Positions 44,007 through 53,824 of a DNA stretch of 64,000 bases are shown piece after piece. Each line of letters begins with the position of its first letter. The stretch's first letter is position 1. Under the pieces are notes generated by a model. That model was not told where the DNA came from and did not search any database. It saw only the letters and a program-made list of their open reading frames with translations. The position numbers and the translations under genes were made by a program. Origin of the DNA: Xanthomarina gelatinilytica. GTDB taxonomy: Bacteria; Bacteroidota; Bacteroidia; Flavobacteriales; Flavobacteriaceae. Location of the stretch: positions 51,251-115,250 of the forward strand of contig NZ_ANLA01000014.1 of the NCBI RefSeq assembly GCF_000348685.1, written 5' to 3'.

Positions 44007-45005
44007 ATGGTGAAACAACCACTTCTATTTATCTGTCTTTTGTGTTTTTGCATGTCTATGCAAGCCCAGAAATTAAAAGAGTTGGATTCGTTAAGTGCCA
44101 GGGAAGTATTGGATACCTTGCTAATAGATAGGGATATGAACAATTGGTCCATTAGGTTGTTTACCAATTACAAAGGGCAAAGTTTTAATTTGATAAACGA
44201 TAACGACAAGTTGTCTTTTAAACCCAATAACAGAGCTGGTGTGGGTTTTGGTTTGGGAACCAGCAAATTAATTATAGATATTGCTTTTAATTTAAAAGGT
44301 CAGGAAGAAAATCCTACGCAACGTTTTGATATGCAAGGTTCTTTGATTGTAGGTTATAATCATTTGGTAAGTTTGTACGTTCAGAGGTACAAAGGGTTTA
44401 ATGTAAAAAACAATTTTAATGCTCCTGAATTTTTTAGGGACGATATCACTTCACTATCATTAGGTCTAAGTTATTTGTACACGTTTGATAGAATTTCGTT
44501 TTCTTCTTCAACGTTAAGGGCAGGTTTGGTTAAAGAAGAAAGAAAGCATTATATAACAGGTGGTATTGGTGGATTTATGGTTTATGATAATTTTTCTGGA
44601 GACAGCTCTTTGATTCCAGACAATGAGACATTTAATCCTGATGCCTATTTAAACGAATTTAAAGGAACTGGCTTGGGGATTTCGGGAGGTTTATTGGCTG
44701 TTTTTGTTTTGCCAGCCAACTTTTTTGCCACTTTAAATGTCATCCCAGGAATTGGAGTTATGTATAAAAAAGCACAATCAGACGTAAATGATTATAGGGT
44801 CTCCAATCCTTTGTTGTATAAATTGGATTATAATGCAGGAATTGGTTATAGTTATAAGCGTTTTTATGCCACGTTGGTTTATGGAAGCAGTATTTATACC
44901 ACTAATTTAGATTATGGCTTAAATTACTTATTCAGTAATACCAAAGCCAAAATTTCTGTAGGATATAAAATTAAGGTGGATAAAAAGCTTAAAACACCTT
45001 TTTAA
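44007..45005 (+). CDS. DUF4421 family outer-membrane-like protein
   Basis: 332 residues. A signal peptide ends about residue 21 (CMSMQAQ). Conserved DUF4421 strands follow: [54 protein letters not shown], ending with [12 protein letters not shown]. The pattern is a beta barrel. Function unknown. Its stop overlaps the end of the convergent VF530-like gene by 4 bp, with no terminator between. Confidence 0.85.
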   Translation: MVKQPLLFICLLCFCMSMQAQKLKELDSLSAREVLDTLLIDRDMNNWSIRLFTNYKGQSFNLINDNDKLSFKPNNRAGVGFGLGTSKLIIDIAFNLKGQEENPTQRFDMQGSLIVGYNHLVSLYVQRYKGFNVKNNFNAPEFFRDDITSLSLGLSYLYTFDRISFSSSTLRAGLVKEERKHYITGGIGGFMVYDNFSGDSSLIPDNETFNPDAYLNEFKGTGLGISGGLLAVFVLPANFFATLNVIPGIGVMYKKAQSDVNDYRVSNPLLYKLDYNAGIGYSYKRFYATLVYGSSIYTTNLDYGLNYLFSNTKAKISVGYKIKVDKKLKTPF

Positions 45006-45229
45006 TTTTTTTGATGTTTTATCATCTTTAAATACAGGTTCTCAACTTTGGTTCTGGCCCAAGGCGTTCGTCTTAAAAACTTTAAACTGGATGTTATGGA
45101 TGGGTTGTCTTGAAAACAACGAATACGTATCTTTTGTCCCAAATACTCCCAACCATAGTGGGCTTCAAGTTCTGTTACAATTTGCTCCAGTTTAATACCA
45201 TGCAAGGGATTGTTGGGTTGTGTGCTCAT
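45002..45229 (-). CDS. VF530 family DNA-binding protein (DUF2132)
   Basis: 75 residues. The whole sequence matches the family: [62 protein letters not shown]530 homologue was solved as a small helical DNA-binding protein. It is adjacent (0-bp gap) to a second small gene and close to the RhlE-like helicase, an operon of three that recurs in flavobacteria. Confidence 0.9.
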   Translation of the reverse strand: MSTQPNNPLHGIKLEQIVTELEAHYGWEYLGQKIRIRCFQDNPSITSSLKFLRRTPWARTKVENLYLKMIKHQKN

Positions 45230-45445
45230 TTATAAATCTTGAACCAATTCTTTTATTTTCACAGCTTTTTCAAAATGATCCAATTTTTGGGTTAAAATCC
45301 ACCAGGTGGCAGCTTCCATCAGTAATTCCGGATTATCGTTTTTATTTGCGAAAAAGGCATAAAAAGACAAACCAACATGAGTACCTTTTTGGGCTATTTT
45401 CTGATTACAAACAGCTATTATTTTATTTTTTAATTCTTTTGTCAC
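45230..45445 (-). CDS. Small conserved protein (DUF6500-like), GTG start
   Basis: 71 residues from a GTG at 45445, 7 bp after the helicase stop, with AGAAGA upstream as a possible ribosome site. An in-frame ATG at 45601 would overlap the helicase by 150 bp and add a tail with no similarity to known members, so I reject it. Conserved core: KNKIIAVCNQKIAQKGTHVG, SFYAFFANKNDNPELLMEAA, WWILTQKLDHFEKAVK. Function unknown. Middle gene of the helicase-small-VF530 operon. Confidence 0.75.
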   Translation of the reverse strand: MTKELKNKIIAVCNQKIAQKGTHVGLSFYAFFANKNDNPELLMEAATWWILTQKLDHFEKAVKIKELVQDL

Positions 45446-45452
45446 AACAAAT

Positions 45453-46721
45453 TTATCTTCTGCTTTTTGGTGCTCTATTGGGATTCTGTTTGGCTTTACG
45501 ATTACTGTTCTTGCCTTTGTTGGAGAAAGCTCTGTTGGAATTCCTGTTTGGTCCACCACCTCGTTTTTTTGGTTCTGTTGACGCATTTGGGTCTGGTTCA
45601 AACCCTTCCAGGATATCTACAGGGATTTTCATGCCTACCAATTTTTCAATATCCCTTAAATAGGTCGTTTCGTCTGCACTTACCAAAGATATGGCTTCTC
45701 CACTGGCTCCAGCACGACCTGTCCTGCCAATTCTATGCACATAATCCTCTGAAATGTTTGGCAATTCAAAATTAACCACATGTGGTAACAAAGGAATATC
45801 CAAACCTCGAGCTGCAATATCTGTGGCTACCATAACACGAATACTTCCATTTTTAAATCCAGCCAAAGCTTTGGTCCTGGCACCTTGACTTTTATTGCCA
45901 TGGATGGCTGCTGCAGAAATATTGGCACTCACCATTTTTTTGCACAGTTTGTTGGCGCCATGTTTGGTTCTTGTAAAGACCAATACTTGCTTCCAGTTGC
46001 CTTCGGAAATTAACTTGATGATTAAATCGGTTTTTTTACCACTTGCAACACGATATACTTTTTGGTTAATGGCATCAACTGTTGAGTTTTCTGGTGTCGC
46101 TTCTACTTGAACAGGATGATGTAAAATGCCGTTTGCCAATTTCCTGATGTCTTTTGAGAAGGTTGCCGAAAACATTAAGTTTTGGCGTTTGGCAGGCATT
46201 TTGCTCATTATTCGTTCCATATCGCGCAAAAAGCCCATGTCCAACATCCTATCGGCTTCATCCAAAACAAATATCTCTACTCTTTTTAACGATAACAACC
46301 CTTGACTTTCCAAATCCAGCAAACGTCCTGGAGTGGCCACCAAAACATCTATACCTTGACGTATGGCTGCTGCTTGCGGTTTTTGGTTGACACCTCCAAA
46401 AATAACGGCACTTCTTATGTTTAAAAATTCACTGTATTCTTTTACGTTGGCATACACTTGGGCAGCCAATTCACGTGTTGGGGTTAATATCAAGGCACGA
46501 ATTGGCCTAAATTTAGAGTTTTCACTTTCAGAAAGAATATGAAGTAAAGGCAAGGTAAATCCTGCTGTTTTTCCTGTTCCGGTTTGGGCAGAAGCCAAGA
46601 CATCTTTACCTTGTAAGATAGGAGGAATGGCTTTTAGCTGAATAGGAGACGGTTCATTATATCCCTTTTTACTGATTGCCTTAAGAATGGCTTCAGAAAG
46701 GCCTAATGTGTTAAATGACAT
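45453..46721 (-). CDS. DEAD-box RNA helicase, RhlE type
   Basis: 422 residues. Motifs are the Q motif ([17 protein letters not shown]), I ([12 protein letters not shown]), Ia (TPTRELAAQ), II ([12 protein letters not shown]), III (SATFSKDI), V ([12 protein letters not shown]) and VI ([13 protein letters not shown]). A short basic tail ends KSRR. RhlE-type helicases remodel rRNA precursors and support RNA decay. A TAACTTTG promoter box (46770-46777 complement) lies 49 bp upstream. Confidence 0.94.
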   Translation of the reverse strand: MSFNTLGLSEAILKAISKKGYNEPSPIQLKAIPPILQGKDVLASAQTGTGKTAGFTLPLLHILSESENSKFRPIRALILTPTRELAAQVYANVKEYSEFLNIRSAVIFGGVNQKPQAAAIRQGIDVLVATPGRLLDLESQGLLSLKRVEIFVLDEADRMLDMGFLRDMERIMSKMPAKRQNLMFSATFSKDIRKLANGILHHPVQVEATPENSTVDAINQKVYRVASGKKTDLIIKLISEGNWKQVLVFTRTKHGANKLCKKMVSANISAAAIHGNKSQGARTKALAGFKNGSIRVMVATDIAARGLDIPLLPHVVNFELPNISEDYVHRIGRTGRAGASGEAISLVSADETTYLRDIEKLVGMKIPVDILEGFEPDPNASTEPKKRGGGPNRNSNRAFSNKGKNSNRKAKQNPNRAPKSRR

Positions 46722-47133
46722 AGATTGTTTTTGTTGAATGACAATTTGAATGCCATTTTAAATTTGCTGCAAAGTTACAGCTAATTTTCCCGATGTCACT
46801 TTTTATTTCATGTGTTTATATTTATTTTTTTTACAAGGTCACATGCAACATCCATATAATCATTTCGCTATGTGACAAAATTTTTGGTCAAAGATGTTTC
46901 ATTTTATTAAAGGCATAGACAGGATAAATCGATTAAATATGTGTTAAACAGCTTATCATAGGTTAAAAGCACTCCTTAAATTACACAGGTTTTTCAGTTA
47001 AAACACAAAGGATTTGTTTTTATTGTAAAAAGAATTAACTTGGTCAAACAACATTTTTAGCAAACAAACAACTAGTTATCTGAATGTTATGTTGTGGACT
47101 TTAATTAAAAATAATCAAAAATAAAATAGAGAT
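46722..47133. other. 412-bp divergent intergenic region
   Basis: It separates the minus-strand RhlE-type helicase from the plus-strand methyltransferase. It holds the helicase promoter box TAACTTTG (minus strand, 46770-46777). I find no open frame with support, no RNA gene, no convincing repeat and no clear promoter for the methyltransferase. Confidence 0.6.
46770..46777 (-). promoter_or_regulatory. Promoter -7 box for the RhlE-like helicase operon
   Basis: TAACTTTG on the minus strand, 49 bp before the start at 46721. No clear -33 element. Confidence 0.55.
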
Positions 47134-48009
47134 ATGAGACTTAAAAAGATGGTAAAAAAAGCCATGCCAAATTTTATAATGAACCAGATTCATTCGTATA
47201 AGAGAGCAGCAGGACTAAAGAAGGATGCAGAAGAATTCAGTAAGCTTGAAACAGTTGCTTGTGATGCTTCCAATTTACGTTCTGCACATGGTATATCGCT
47301 TTCAAGTATCTTAAATTCGGATACTATTGAAGCTCAATGGGCTCAATCCAAAAAAGAAATCGAAAAATTTACCATTCCTGGTAATACTGGTGGAGTCAAT
47401 TATGGTGACAGAAGAGCTATCTATTATTTAATTAATTATTTTAAACCTCAAACCATTCTGGAAATAGGAACTCACATAGGAGCTTCCACTTTAAATATTG
47501 CTTCTGCACTTTATCACAGTCAAGTTAAACAAGGTAACAAGGTAGATTTTACCACTTTGGATATAAGAGATGTTAATTGTACCAAAACAAAGCCTTGGTT
47601 GGATTATGGCACTAAATATTCACCTTTGGAAATGATTGAAAATTTTAATTACGATTCCTTCGTTACTTTTATTTCCAATACCTCTTTGGAGTTTCTGTCC
47701 AAAAACGATAAACAATACGATTTTATTTTTTTGGATGGAGACCATTCTCAAGCCACTGTTTACAAAGAAGTCCCTTTGGCCTTGAGTAGGCTTAAGAAAA
47801 ATGGTGTTATCTTATTGCACGATTATTTTCCAAACTCAAAACCGTTATGGTCTAACGGAACTGTTATTTATGGACCTCATGTGGCCGTTGAAAGACTCAT
47901 TAAAGAAGGAGCCGATTTGGTTGTATTGCCATTGGGCGAACTGCCTTGGCCAACCAAATTAGATTCCAATGTAACCAGTTTGGCCTTGCTTATGAGAAAG
48001 AGTGATTAA
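47134..48009 (+). CDS. Class I SAM-dependent methyltransferase
   Basis: 291 residues. The Rossmann fold spans about 100-260: TILEIGTHIGASTLNIASAL is motif I with the G-T-H-I-G loop, TLDIRDVN follows beta-2, and DFIFLDGDHSQATVYKE is the acidic strand-4 site, as in Methyltransf_24 / CmcI-like enzymes. The N-terminal 95 residues are helical. The substrate could be a sugar, lipid or small molecule. It has no co-oriented partner gene, so the pathway is unknown. Confidence 0.85.
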   Translation: MRLKKMVKKAMPNFIMNQIHSYKRAAGLKKDAEEFSKLETVACDASNLRSAHGISLSSILNSDTIEAQWAQSKKEIEKFTIPGNTGGVNYGDRRAIYYLINYFKPQTILEIGTHIGASTLNIASALYHSQVKQGNKVDFTTLDIRDVNCTKTKPWLDYGTKYSPLEMIENFNYDSFVTFISNTSLEFLSKNDKQYDFIFLDGDHSQATVYKEVPLALSRLKKNGVILLHDYFPNSKPLWSNGTVIYGPHVAVERLIKEGADLVVLPLGELPWPTKLDSNVTSLALLMRKSD

Positions 48010-48170
48010 ACTGTTTTTAAATTGGTTAGGAACAATAGATATTTTTTCAATATGTGAACCAACTTTTAAAAAACGAACACGAGACTTGTAGTTTTTTTAA
48101 GAAATTTTTAAGATGTATTTTTTATGTAATTGATAAATATCAGTTGAAATATGTTTCTTTTTAAATAATA

Positions 48171-48186
48171 TTGTAATAGATTACAA
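48171..48186. promoter_or_regulatory. Perfect palindrome upstream of the hibernation factor gene
   Basis: TTGTAAT-AG-ATTACAA is an exact 16-bp inverted repeat, 21 bp before the ATG at 48208. It is suited to a dimeric repressor or activator; the protein is not identifiable. Confidence 0.45.
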
Positions 48187-48207
48187 ATTCAATAAAAAAC
48201 AATTATC

Positions 48208-48507
48208 ATGAACATTATCATTCAATACGTAAACATGGATTCCAGCGAATCCCTATCTCAATACACAACCGAAAAATTAGAAAAATTAGCAAAAAAATAC
48301 GATTGGTTAATTTCTTGTGATGTGTTTTTTAAACAAGATAACAATCAAAAAGAACAAGGTAAAATTTGTAATATGGAGTTAAGTTTGCCTGGACCTAGAA
48401 TATTTGCTACTTCAACAGAGAAAAATTTTGAGATGGCAGTAAAAGAAACCATTCACGATTTGGATATTCAGCTTAAAAAAAGAAAGCAGACTTATTCCAC
48501 ACATTAG
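48208..48507 (+). CDS. raiA: Ribosome hibernation factor, RaiA/HPF short form
   Basis: 99 residues, with the S30AE beta-alpha-beta-alpha pattern: MNIIIQYVNMDSSESLSQYT, KLEKLAKKYDWLISCDVFFK, and ELSLPGPRIFATSTEKNFE. It binds the 30S decoding region in starving or cold cells and blocks translation. The C-terminal dimerisation domain of long HPF is missing. A palindrome upstream and a strong terminator downstream make it a lone unit. Confidence 0.92.
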   Translation: MNIIIQYVNMDSSESLSQYTTEKLEKLAKKYDWLISCDVFFKQDNNQKEQGKICNMELSLPGPRIFATSTEKNFEMAVKETIHDLDIQLKKRKQTYSTH

Positions 48508-48534
48508 TTTCTTTAAATTCGTTTTTAAAAAAAT

Positions 48535-48577
48535 AAAACCACAAGTTTACTGGTAATAGTGAATTTGTGGTTTTTTT
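48535..48577 (+). terminator. Strong terminator after the hibernation factor gene
   Basis: AAAACCACAAGTTTAC pairs over 16 positions (two wobbles) with GTGAATTTGTGGTTTT, followed by T7. Confidence 0.92.
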
Positions 48578-48772
48578 GTGAGTATTTGTTATTTTTTGGT
48601 TTCCCATAAAACATTGTTTTCTAGCATAGGCGCAATGATGTTAAATGTCAAAACACTTTGTTGATTTATAATTAGATAAAGCAAGTTCAATATAGAGTTG
48701 TTGGTTAAGACAAAGGTAGTTGTTGTAGCGTTAATGTGTTTGGGTTTAGGAATTTTATTTTAGGGTTTGGGT

Positions 48773-49246
48773 TTATTGATGATGATAAGGCTCGTTCCTT
48801 AAAATGGTAAACCCTCTGTAAAGTTGTTCCACAACAAACAACCGAATCATTTGATGTGAAAAAGTCATTTTAGAAAAAGATAGTTTCCCTTGGGCTTTGC
48901 TGTAAACCTCATTGGAAAAACCATAAGGACCACCAATTGCAAAAACCAATTGCTTGATACCAGAATTCATGTGTTTTTGTAAATATTCCGAAAATCCAAC
49001 AGAACTCAATTGCTTACCGTTTTCATCCAATAATATCAATATGTCCTGATTTTGCAGTTTGCTTAAAATCAGTTCGCCTTCTTTTTGTTTCTGTTGGTCT
49101 TCGCTTAAATTTTTAACCTTCTTTAAATCCGGAATAATCTCAAATTCAAATTTTACATAAAAGCCCAAACGTTTCTGATAATCGTCTATTAAAGCTTGAA
49201 GTTGCTTGTTGTCTGTTTTGCCAATGGCTAAAAGTTTTATTTGCAT
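48773..49246 (-). CDS. rlmH: 23S rRNA pseudouridine-1915 N3-methyltransferase RlmH
   Basis: 157 residues, the normal size. It methylates pseudouridine 1915 in helix 69 of the 50S subunit. Family marks: MQIKLLAIGKTDNKQLQALI, ILLDENGKQLSSVGFSEYL, and the C-terminal knot AIGGPYGFSNEVYSKAQG then SHQMIRLFVVEQLYRGF and EPYHH. Monocistronic, divergent from nadC. Confidence 0.97.
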   Translation of the reverse strand: MQIKLLAIGKTDNKQLQALIDDYQKRLGFYVKFEFEIIPDLKKVKNLSEDQQKQKEGELILSKLQNQDILILLDENGKQLSSVGFSEYLQKHMNSGIKQLVFAIGGPYGFSNEVYSKAQGKLSFSKMTFSHQMIRLFVVEQLYRGFTILRNEPYHHQ

Positions 49247-49380
49247 ATCTTGATAAGTAGAGCTTAAACCCCAATCCTGTTAAAAATTAAAAACAAATTT
49301 ACGTTTTAATTGGAATTAAGAATTTAGAATGCCAAGAATTTACTTTTCAATTAGTATTTTTACGGTAAATTATTTCGCAA

Positions 49381-50238
49381 ATGATTAGTAAAGAACAGTT
49401 CCAAAAAGAAATAGAATTAATAGTTGCAAACGCCATTCGTGAAGATGTAGGAGATGGAGACCATAGCTCGTTAGCATGTATTCCGGAACAGGCTACAGGA
49501 AAGGCCAAATTATTGGTCAAGGACAATGGCATAATTGCTGGCGTGGAGTTTGCCAAAACAGTTTTCCAACATATAGACAAAGACCTAAAAATGGACATCC
49601 TAATTGAAGACGGTTCTAAGGTGGCATATGGCGACATTGTATTTTATGTTGAAGGTGCTTCCCAATCTATTTTAAAGGCTGAGCGATTGGTGTTGAATGC
49701 CATGCAGCGCATGAGTGCCATAGCTACCAAAACCAAGCAGTTTGTAGATTTGCTGGAAGGTACAGGAACTAAAATTTTAGACACTAGGAAAACCACTCCT
49801 GGCATTCGGGCTTTAGAAAAATGGGCTGTTAAAATTGGAGGAGGCGAAAACCACAGGTTTGCACTTTACGATATGATTATGTTAAAGGACAACCACATAG
49901 ATTTTGCTGGAGGCATTACAAAAGCCATCAATAAAACCAAAGCGTACCTTAAAAACACCAATAGGGACTTAAAGATTATTGTAGAAGCAAGAAATTTGGA
50001 AGAGATCCAGGAAATTCTCCAAAACAAAGGTGTTTACAGGATTTTGATAGACAATTTTAACTATGAGGACACCAAAAAGGCAGTGGCTTTAATTGGAGAT
50101 ACTTGTTTAACAGAATCTTCTGGAGGCATCAACGAAAAAACCATTAGAAAATATGCCGAATGTGGTGTGGACTACATTTCTTCGGGAGCGTTAACCCATT
50201 CTGTTTACAACATGGACTTAAGCCTAAAAGCAGTATGA
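49381..50238 (+). CDS. nadC: Nicotinate-nucleotide diphosphorylase (quinolinate phosphoribosyltransferase)
   Basis: 285 residues. It joins quinolinate and PRPP, releasing CO2, to make nicotinate mononucleotide for de novo NAD synthesis. Marks: EDVGDGDHSSLA, RLVLNAMQRMSAIAT, ILDTRKTTPGIRALEKWAV, KIGGGENHRFALYDMIMLKD and the C-terminal SSGGINEKTI. Length is standard. A BrkB-family gene follows after 97 bp containing AT-rich repeated words. Confidence 0.97.
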   Translation: MISKEQFQKEIELIVANAIREDVGDGDHSSLACIPEQATGKAKLLVKDNGIIAGVEFAKTVFQHIDKDLKMDILIEDGSKVAYGDIVFYVEGASQSILKAERLVLNAMQRMSAIATKTKQFVDLLEGTGTKILDTRKTTPGIRALEKWAVKIGGGENHRFALYDMIMLKDNHIDFAGGITKAINKTKAYLKNTNRDLKIIVEARNLEEIQEILQNKGVYRILIDNFNYEDTKKAVALIGDTCLTESSGGINEKTIRKYAECGVDYISSGALTHSVYNMDLSLKAV

Positions 50239-50335
50239 TTCTTAATTTAAAGTTTCAAATTCAAAGTTCAACATTCAAAATTTGTCTAAAAACAAGAAAA
50301 TCTTGAATCTTAAATTAAAAATCTTGAATTAATAA

Positions 50336-51319
50336 ATGACCAAGCCCATAGAAGATAAATTAAGCAAAATCCCTGTTTTAAACTGGATTGTAAGCTTTTT
50401 GAAAAAAATTAAATTACCTGGTTTGGAAGGGCTTTCGTTGTACGATTTAATGGAATTGTATATTATAGGTATTGGAAAAGGCGCGTTAACAACCAGAGCA
50501 AGTGCCATAGCATTTAGCTTTTTTACAGCTTTGTTTCCTTTTTTGCTCTTTATATTGATTATAATCCCATTAATCCCAATTGACGATTTTAGAATAGAGT
50601 TTTTAAATTTTTTAAATTCATTTTTACCACCTACCACATCCGATTTTTTCTTTAAAAATATTTTCGAGAATATTGAAGCTACAGAGCGTGGAGGTTTATT
50701 GTCCTCTGTGTTTTTAGTGTCCATTTTTTTAATGGCAAATGGTATTAGCGCAGTATTTGCTGGTTTTGAAAGTTCTTACCACGAACAACTCACCAGAAAT
50801 GTGGTAAAACAATATCTATTTGCCATGGGAGTGGCTTTAATATTATCTTTTTTATTGATAATCACTGTTGTGGTGCTAGGGTATTTTGAAATTTATGTAT
50901 TGGGGAATTTAGAAAGTCATGGAATTTTGGAAAAAAGCAATCTGCAATTCTGGATTCCTTTTGCTAAATATGTGTTTTTTGTGATTATGGTTTACCTGGC
51001 TACAGCTGTATTGTATTATTTTGGAACCAGGGAAGGTAAAGAATCCAGGTTTTTCTCTGTTGGCGCTTTGTTTACAACCATTTTAATTATTTTAAGTTCG
51101 TATTTATTTGGAATATATATTGAAAATTTCTCCAAATATAATGAGCTTTATGGTTCTATTGGAGCCTTATTGATCTTGCTGTTTTATTTGTGGTTGAATT
51201 CCAACATTTTGCTTTTGGGCTACGAGTTGAACGCCTCACTGAACCGATTGAAAAAAATAAAGAGTAATGTTTATATTTTAAATACCAATAAACCAAACGA
51301 TACGGATAAACAACCTTAA
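50336..51319 (+). CDS. YihY/BrkB family inner-membrane protein
   Basis: 327 residues with six membrane helices. The first helix region shows SAIAFSFFTALFPFLLF, the family hallmark, and later GSIGALLILLFYLWLNSNIL. The protein was once thought to be ribonuclease BN, but that activity belongs elsewhere. The transport or envelope role is unsettled. It sits 52 bp before priA and may share a transcript with nadC. Confidence 0.92.
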   Translation: MTKPIEDKLSKIPVLNWIVSFLKKIKLPGLEGLSLYDLMELYIIGIGKGALTTRASAIAFSFFTALFPFLLFILIIIPLIPIDDFRIEFLNFLNSFLPPTTSDFFFKNIFENIEATERGGLLSSVFLVSIFLMANGISAVFAGFESSYHEQLTRNVVKQYLFAMGVALILSFLLIITVVVLGYFEIYVLGNLESHGILEKSNLQFWIPFAKYVFFVIMVYLATAVLYYFGTREGKESRFFSVGALFTTILIILSSYLFGIYIENFSKYNELYGSIGALLILLFYLWLNSNILLLGYELNASLNRLKKIKSNVYILNTNKPNDTDKQP

Positions 51320-51371
51320 GGTTCCCTTTTTTTAACAGATAGAAAAAACTTAACAAAAACACCATTCAGCC

Positions 51372-53822
51372 TTGCACTTTATAGACGTCATACTTCCCTT
51401 ACCACTTCCAAAACTGTTTACCTATAGCATTACGGAAGCTGAAGCCGGTTTTTTAACACCAGGAATGCGTGTGTCCGTGCCTTTTGGAAAAGCAAAATTT
51501 TATACAGCTTTGGTGTTTAACATTCATACTACCGAACCACATGCCTATGAGGCCAAGGACATTCATCAAATTTTAGATAACGAAGCAATTGTAACCCAAA
51601 AACAATTGGAACATTGGCAATGGATTTCAGAATATTACATGTGCACATTGGGCGATGTCATGCGAGCAGCCTTGCCAAACGCCTTCTTGTTGGAAAGTGA
51701 GACCATCATCACAAAAAACACCGAAACACAAGTAAATGAGACAGAACTTCAGGATGAGGAGTTTTTGATTTTTGAAGCTTTAAACCATCAAACATCCCTT
51801 AAAATCCAAGATATAGTAAGTATTTTGGATAAAAAAAATGTGCTGCCTGTTATTAAAAGCATGTTGGATAAGCGCATTGTTTTGGTTGAAGAGGAAATTT
51901 ATGAAAAATACAAACCCAAACTGGTACGCTATGTAAAATTACAGACAAAATTTTCTTCGGAAAAACATCTGCAAGATCTTTTGGAAGACCTTAGCAGAGC
52001 GCCAAAACAAAGAGAGGTCGTACTAACATTGTTTACACTTTCGGCTCAAACCAAAAAGCCCATAAAAGTTTCGGAATTGACAGACAAAAGCAATGCGTCT
52101 TCAGCCATAGTAAAATCATTGATAGATAAAGACATTCTAGAAGAATATTACATTCAAACAGATAGGATTCAATATTCTGGAGAAAAAAACAATCCTTTAA
52201 AAACGCTTAATGAACCTCAAAAAATAGCCTTTCAAGAAATTAAGGCATCTTTTGAAAAGTACCATATTACTTTGTTACATGGTGTCACGTCTTCTGGTAA
52301 AACAGAAATTTATGTCAAATTAATTGAAGAGGTTTTACAACAAGGGAAACAAGTTCTGTACCTGTTACCTGAAATTGCTTTAACAACGCAATTGGTAAAT
52401 AGGTTACAGGATTATTTTGGAGAAAAAGTAGCGGTGTTCCATTCTAAATATTCATCTCAGGAACGTGTTGAGGTTTGGAATCACTTAATACATCATTCGT
52501 CTAAAGCACAAATAATTTTAGGGGCTCGTTCTTCGGTTTTATTGCCTTTTCATGATTTGGGATTGGTTATTGTGGACGAAGAGCACGAATCGTCTTATAA
52601 ACAATTTGATCCAGCTCCAAGATATCATGCAAGAGATACAGCTATTGTTTTGGCACATTTGTTTCAATGTAAAACACTTTTAGGCTCTGCAACTCCCAGT
52701 ATTGAGAGTTATTACAATACCAAATTGCAGAAGTATGGGTTGGTTGAATTATCCACCAGGTACAATAATGTATTGATGCCTGATATAGAGCTTGTGGATA
52801 TTAAGGACAAGCATAAGCGCAAACGCATGACAGGACATTTTAGCGACAGATTGATTGAAGAAATGACAGAAACGCTTAAAGAAGGTCATCAAATTATTCT
52901 GTTTCAAAACAGGAGAGGTTTTTCGCCCATTGTAGAATGTCAAACCTGTGGTGTGTCTCCACAATGCCCAAATTGCGATGTGAGTTTAACCTACCATCAA
53001 TACAAAGATCAACTGCGTTGTCATTATTGTGGCTATCACTCAGTAATGATTAAAGCCTGTGAAGCCTGTGGGAGTGTGGATTTGGATACCAAAGGCTTTG
53101 GTACGCAACAAGTAGAGGAGGAGGTAAACAAGCTTTTTCCCAATTATAAAGTGGCTAGAATGGATTTGGACACGACCAGAGGGAAATATGGTTACGAAAA
53201 AATAATCACGGCTTTCGAACAGCAAGAAGTGGATATTTTGGTTGGTACACAAATGCTTACCAAGGGCTTGGATTTTAGACATGTAAAATTGGTAGGTATC
53301 ATGAATGCAGACAACATGCTTAATTTTCCGGATTTTAGGGCTCATGAACGTAGTTTTCAACTTATGTTGCAAGTGTCTGGACGAGCAGGAAGAACCGAAA
53401 AAAGAGGGAAAGTGCTCATTCAAACCTATAATCCATACCATAAGATTTTACAGCAAGTAACTACAAATTCTTACATGGAAATGTATGAGGAGCAAATGGA
53501 CGAACGCCGAAACTTTAAATATCCACCTATTTACAGACTAATTAAAATTACCTTTAAACACCGTAATTACAATAAGGTAAATGTTGCTGCCGACTGGTAT
53601 GCCAAATCCTTGCGTATGGTTTTTAAAACCGATATTTTAGGACCTGAATTTCCACCTGTTTCCAGGATAAGAAATCAATTTATAAAACATATAATTGTTA
53701 AAATTCCACCAAAGCAATCTGTATCTAAAACTAAAGAAGCTATTATTAAAATTAATAATAGCTTCTTCGCTGTAAAAGATTTTAGGGCTGTAAGAGTAAT
53801 TTTAAATGTTGATAATTACTAG
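51372..53822 (+). CDS. priA: Primosomal replication restart helicase PriA
   Basis: 816 residues from a TTG at 51372; HFIDVILPLPLPKLFTY follows at once, as in relatives, and no ATG is nearby. The 3' DNA-binding domain occupies about 1-110. Helicase motifs are GVTSSGKTEIY (Walker A) and VDEEHESS (II). Two zinc clusters follow: CQTCGVSPQCPNC and CHYCGYHS...CEACG. Motif V/VI is SGRAGRTEKRG. It reloads the replisome at stalled forks. Confidence 0.96.
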   Translation: MHFIDVILPLPLPKLFTYSITEAEAGFLTPGMRVSVPFGKAKFYTALVFNIHTTEPHAYEAKDIHQILDNEAIVTQKQLEHWQWISEYYMCTLGDVMRAALPNAFLLESETIITKNTETQVNETELQDEEFLIFEALNHQTSLKIQDIVSILDKKNVLPVIKSMLDKRIVLVEEEIYEKYKPKLVRYVKLQTKFSSEKHLQDLLEDLSRAPKQREVVLTLFTLSAQTKKPIKVSELTDKSNASSAIVKSLIDKDILEEYYIQTDRIQYSGEKNNPLKTLNEPQKIAFQEIKASFEKYHITLLHGVTSSGKTEIYVKLIEEVLQQGKQVLYLLPEIALTTQLVNRLQDYFGEKVAVFHSKYSSQERVEVWNHLIHHSSKAQIILGARSSVLLPFHDLGLVIVDEEHESSYKQFDPAPRYHARDTAIVLAHLFQCKTLLGSATPSIESYYNTKLQKYGLVELSTRYNNVLMPDIELVDIKDKHKRKRMTGHFSDRLIEEMTETLKEGHQIILFQNRRGFSPIVECQTCGVSPQCPNCDVSLTYHQYKDQLRCHYCGYHSVMIKACEACGSVDLDTKGFGTQQVEEEVNKLFPNYKVARMDLDTTRGKYGYEKIITAFEQQEVDILVGTQMLTKGLDFRHVKLVGIMNADNMLNFPDFRAHERSFQLMLQVSGRAGRTEKRGKVLIQTYNPYHKILQQVTTNSYMEMYEEQMDERRNFKYPPIYRLIKITFKHRNYNKVNVAADWYAKSLRMVFKTDILGPEFPPVSRIRNQFIKHIIVKIPPKQSVSKTKEAIIKINNSFFAVKDFRAVRVILNVDNY

Positions 53823-53824
53823 TT

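Noticed and set aside
50239..50335. AT-rich repeated words (variants of TTCAAAATT and AATCTTGAAT) between nadC and the BrkB gene.
   Set aside because: The words are short and imperfect; nothing indicates a CRISPR, attachment site or operator.
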